Source: an uncultured Pelagibacterales bacterium (GTDB taxonomy: Bacteria > Pseudomonadota > Alphaproteobacteria > Pelagibacterales > Pelagibacteraceae). From it: a stretch of 6,557 bases of DNA. Both the position numbers and the translations under genes were made by a program. Where the stretch lies: the NCBI GenBank assembly GCA_913020625.1, contig CAJVZX010000040.1, positions 1-6,557 on the forward strand. The letters run 5' to 3'. This document shows positions 5,800-6,557 of this stretch, one piece after another (positions within the stretch are counted from its first letter, which is position 1; the number at the start of each line of letters is the position of its first letter). Below the pieces are notes generated by a model. The model made no database searches, had not been told where the DNA came from, and saw only the letters and a program-made list of their open reading frames with translations.

Positions 5800-6557
5800 T
5801 TATTCTTTGTTTTTGGGTGTAAACAAAATTTTGCTTCCTTCTGATGAGAATTTAAAAGGTATAGTTATTAATTTTTTGAAATATTTAATAAAACTTTTTT
5901 GTTTAAAATAAGGTACATAAAATAATAAAAAACCACCACCTCCAGCTCCAAGCAATTTACCTCCCAAAGCACCTTTTTTAACAGCATTGTTATAAATATC
6001 ATCTATATAATAGTTGCTAACAGAGGAACTAAGACTCTTTTTCAACAACCAAGATTCATGTAATAGTTTGGCAAAATCGTTTAAATTTCCTTGTTTCAAT
6101 AATTTTTCACTTTCAATTGTTAAATTGATTATATTTAAAATATCGGCCTTTTTAGATCCATTTAATTTTTTTGTATAAGATTTGGCAATGGTATGAGCGG
6201 TTCGAGTGACACCGGTATAAATCAGTAATAAATTTTTATTTAATTTCTCAAGTATTTTTTTTTTAATATTAATTGGATTAACAGAAAATCCGCCTCCTAT
6301 GTTAAAAGCAATCTTATTAAATCCGCCATAACAGACGGCTATTTGATCTTGTGATCCCACAGCCTCTTTTAATATTTTTTGTTCGAAGTGTATACTTTTT
6401 TGAGCCAATGTCTTTTTCCCAATAATTTTTCCTTGAAAATTATTTAATAAATTCATCAATCCAACCACAAAAACAGAACTCGATCCCATTCCACTTCTTG
6501 AAGGCAAATCTCCATCATAATGAATTTCTAAACCATTTTTAATTTTAAAATGTTTTA
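5800..6557 (-). CDS. hddA: GHMP sugar kinase, HddA-like (D-glycero-alpha-D-manno-heptose-7-phosphate kinase), N-terminus cut by window edge
   Basis: HddA phosphorylates heptose-7-phosphate at C1, the step leading to GDP-D-glycero-alpha-D-manno-heptose for surface glycans. The reading frame stays open to the right edge. The TTG at 6507 is internal, since upstream codons encode NGLEIHYDGD, which continues naturally into LPSRSGMGSSS. In the 251 visible residues, the GHMP ATP-binding motif 2 is PSRSGMGSSS (18-27), VGSQDQ at 66-71 holds the probable catalytic Asp70, YTGVTRTA (113-120) follows, LLHESWLLKK is at 164-173, and motif 3 is GALGGKLLGAGGGGF (195-209). About 80 N-terminal residues with motif 1 are missing. 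The VGSQDQ, HESWLLKK and GGKLLGAGGGGF combination is characteristic of HddA and close relatives; related fucokinase- or LmbP-type kinases cannot be excluded. It is the first visible gene of the sugar module, 26 bp before the dehydratase. Confidence 0.87.
   Translation of the reverse strand, partial: KHFKIKNGLEIHYDGDLPSRSGMGSSSVFVVGLMNLLNNFQGKIIGKKTLAQKSIHFEQKILKEAVGSQDQIAVCYGGFNKIAFNIGGGFSVNPINIKKKILEKLNKNLLLIYTGVTRTAHTIAKSYTKKLNGSKKADILNIINLTIESEKLLKQGNLNDFAKLLHESWLLKKSLSSSVSNYYIDDIYNNAVKKGALGGKLLGAGGGGFLLFYVPYFKQKSFIKYFKKLITIPFKFSSEGSKILFTPKNKE

Noticed and set aside
6505..6507. TTG at 6507 as the start of the kinase
   Set aside because: The reading frame remains open to the right edge, and the codons before it encode the conserved stretch leading into the ATP-binding motif, so the true start is outside the window.

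Overview
This is a very AT-rich window in which every supported gene lies on the minus strand, so transcription runs from the right edge (6557) to the left edge (1). The composition, short or overlapping gene junctions, near absence of Shine-Dalgarno sequences, and Lys/Ile/Phe/Asn-rich proteins suggest a streamlined marine alphaproteobacterium of the SAR11/Pelagibacterales type. This is an inference, since no taxonomic marker gene is present.

The right half (about 3660-6557) is a nucleotide-sugar module of three genes. The first is a GHMP kinase resembling D-glycero-alpha-D-manno-heptose-7-phosphate kinase HddA, cut by the right edge. The second is a protein of the DegT/DnrJ/EryC1/StrS fold whose PLP lysine position carries histidine, as in the ColD/RfbH sugar C3-dehydratases. 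The third is an extended short-chain dehydrogenase/epimerase. Together they suggest synthesis of a surface-polysaccharide sugar, plausibly a GDP-linked 3,6-dideoxy sugar and possibly a dideoxyheptose.

The middle (about 2617-3636) holds a leucine-dehydrogenase-like amino-acid dehydrogenase. It keeps both active-site lysines and the catalytic aspartate, but carries Ser where the family's NAD-binding Asp is expected.

The left part (1-2562) is a tightly packed peptidoglycan-remodelling block. An MltB-type lytic transglycosylase overlaps an RlpA-like SPOR lipoprotein by 4 bp, and this is followed after 2 bp by a PBP5-type D-Ala-D-Ala carboxypeptidase that runs off the left edge. The transglycosylase and carboxypeptidase keep their catalytic motifs, whereas the RlpA-like protein has lost the core catalytic-Asp motif. 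The division of labour may therefore be two enzymes plus one peptidoglycan- or septum-binding scaffold.

There is no gene-free stretch longer than 54 bp, and I saw no tRNA, rRNA, CRISPR array, insertion sequence or convincing terminator. The most notable observations are the ColD-like His-for-Lys replacement beside an HddA-like kinase, the degenerate RlpA, and a 12-base homopolymer in the dehydratase gene.
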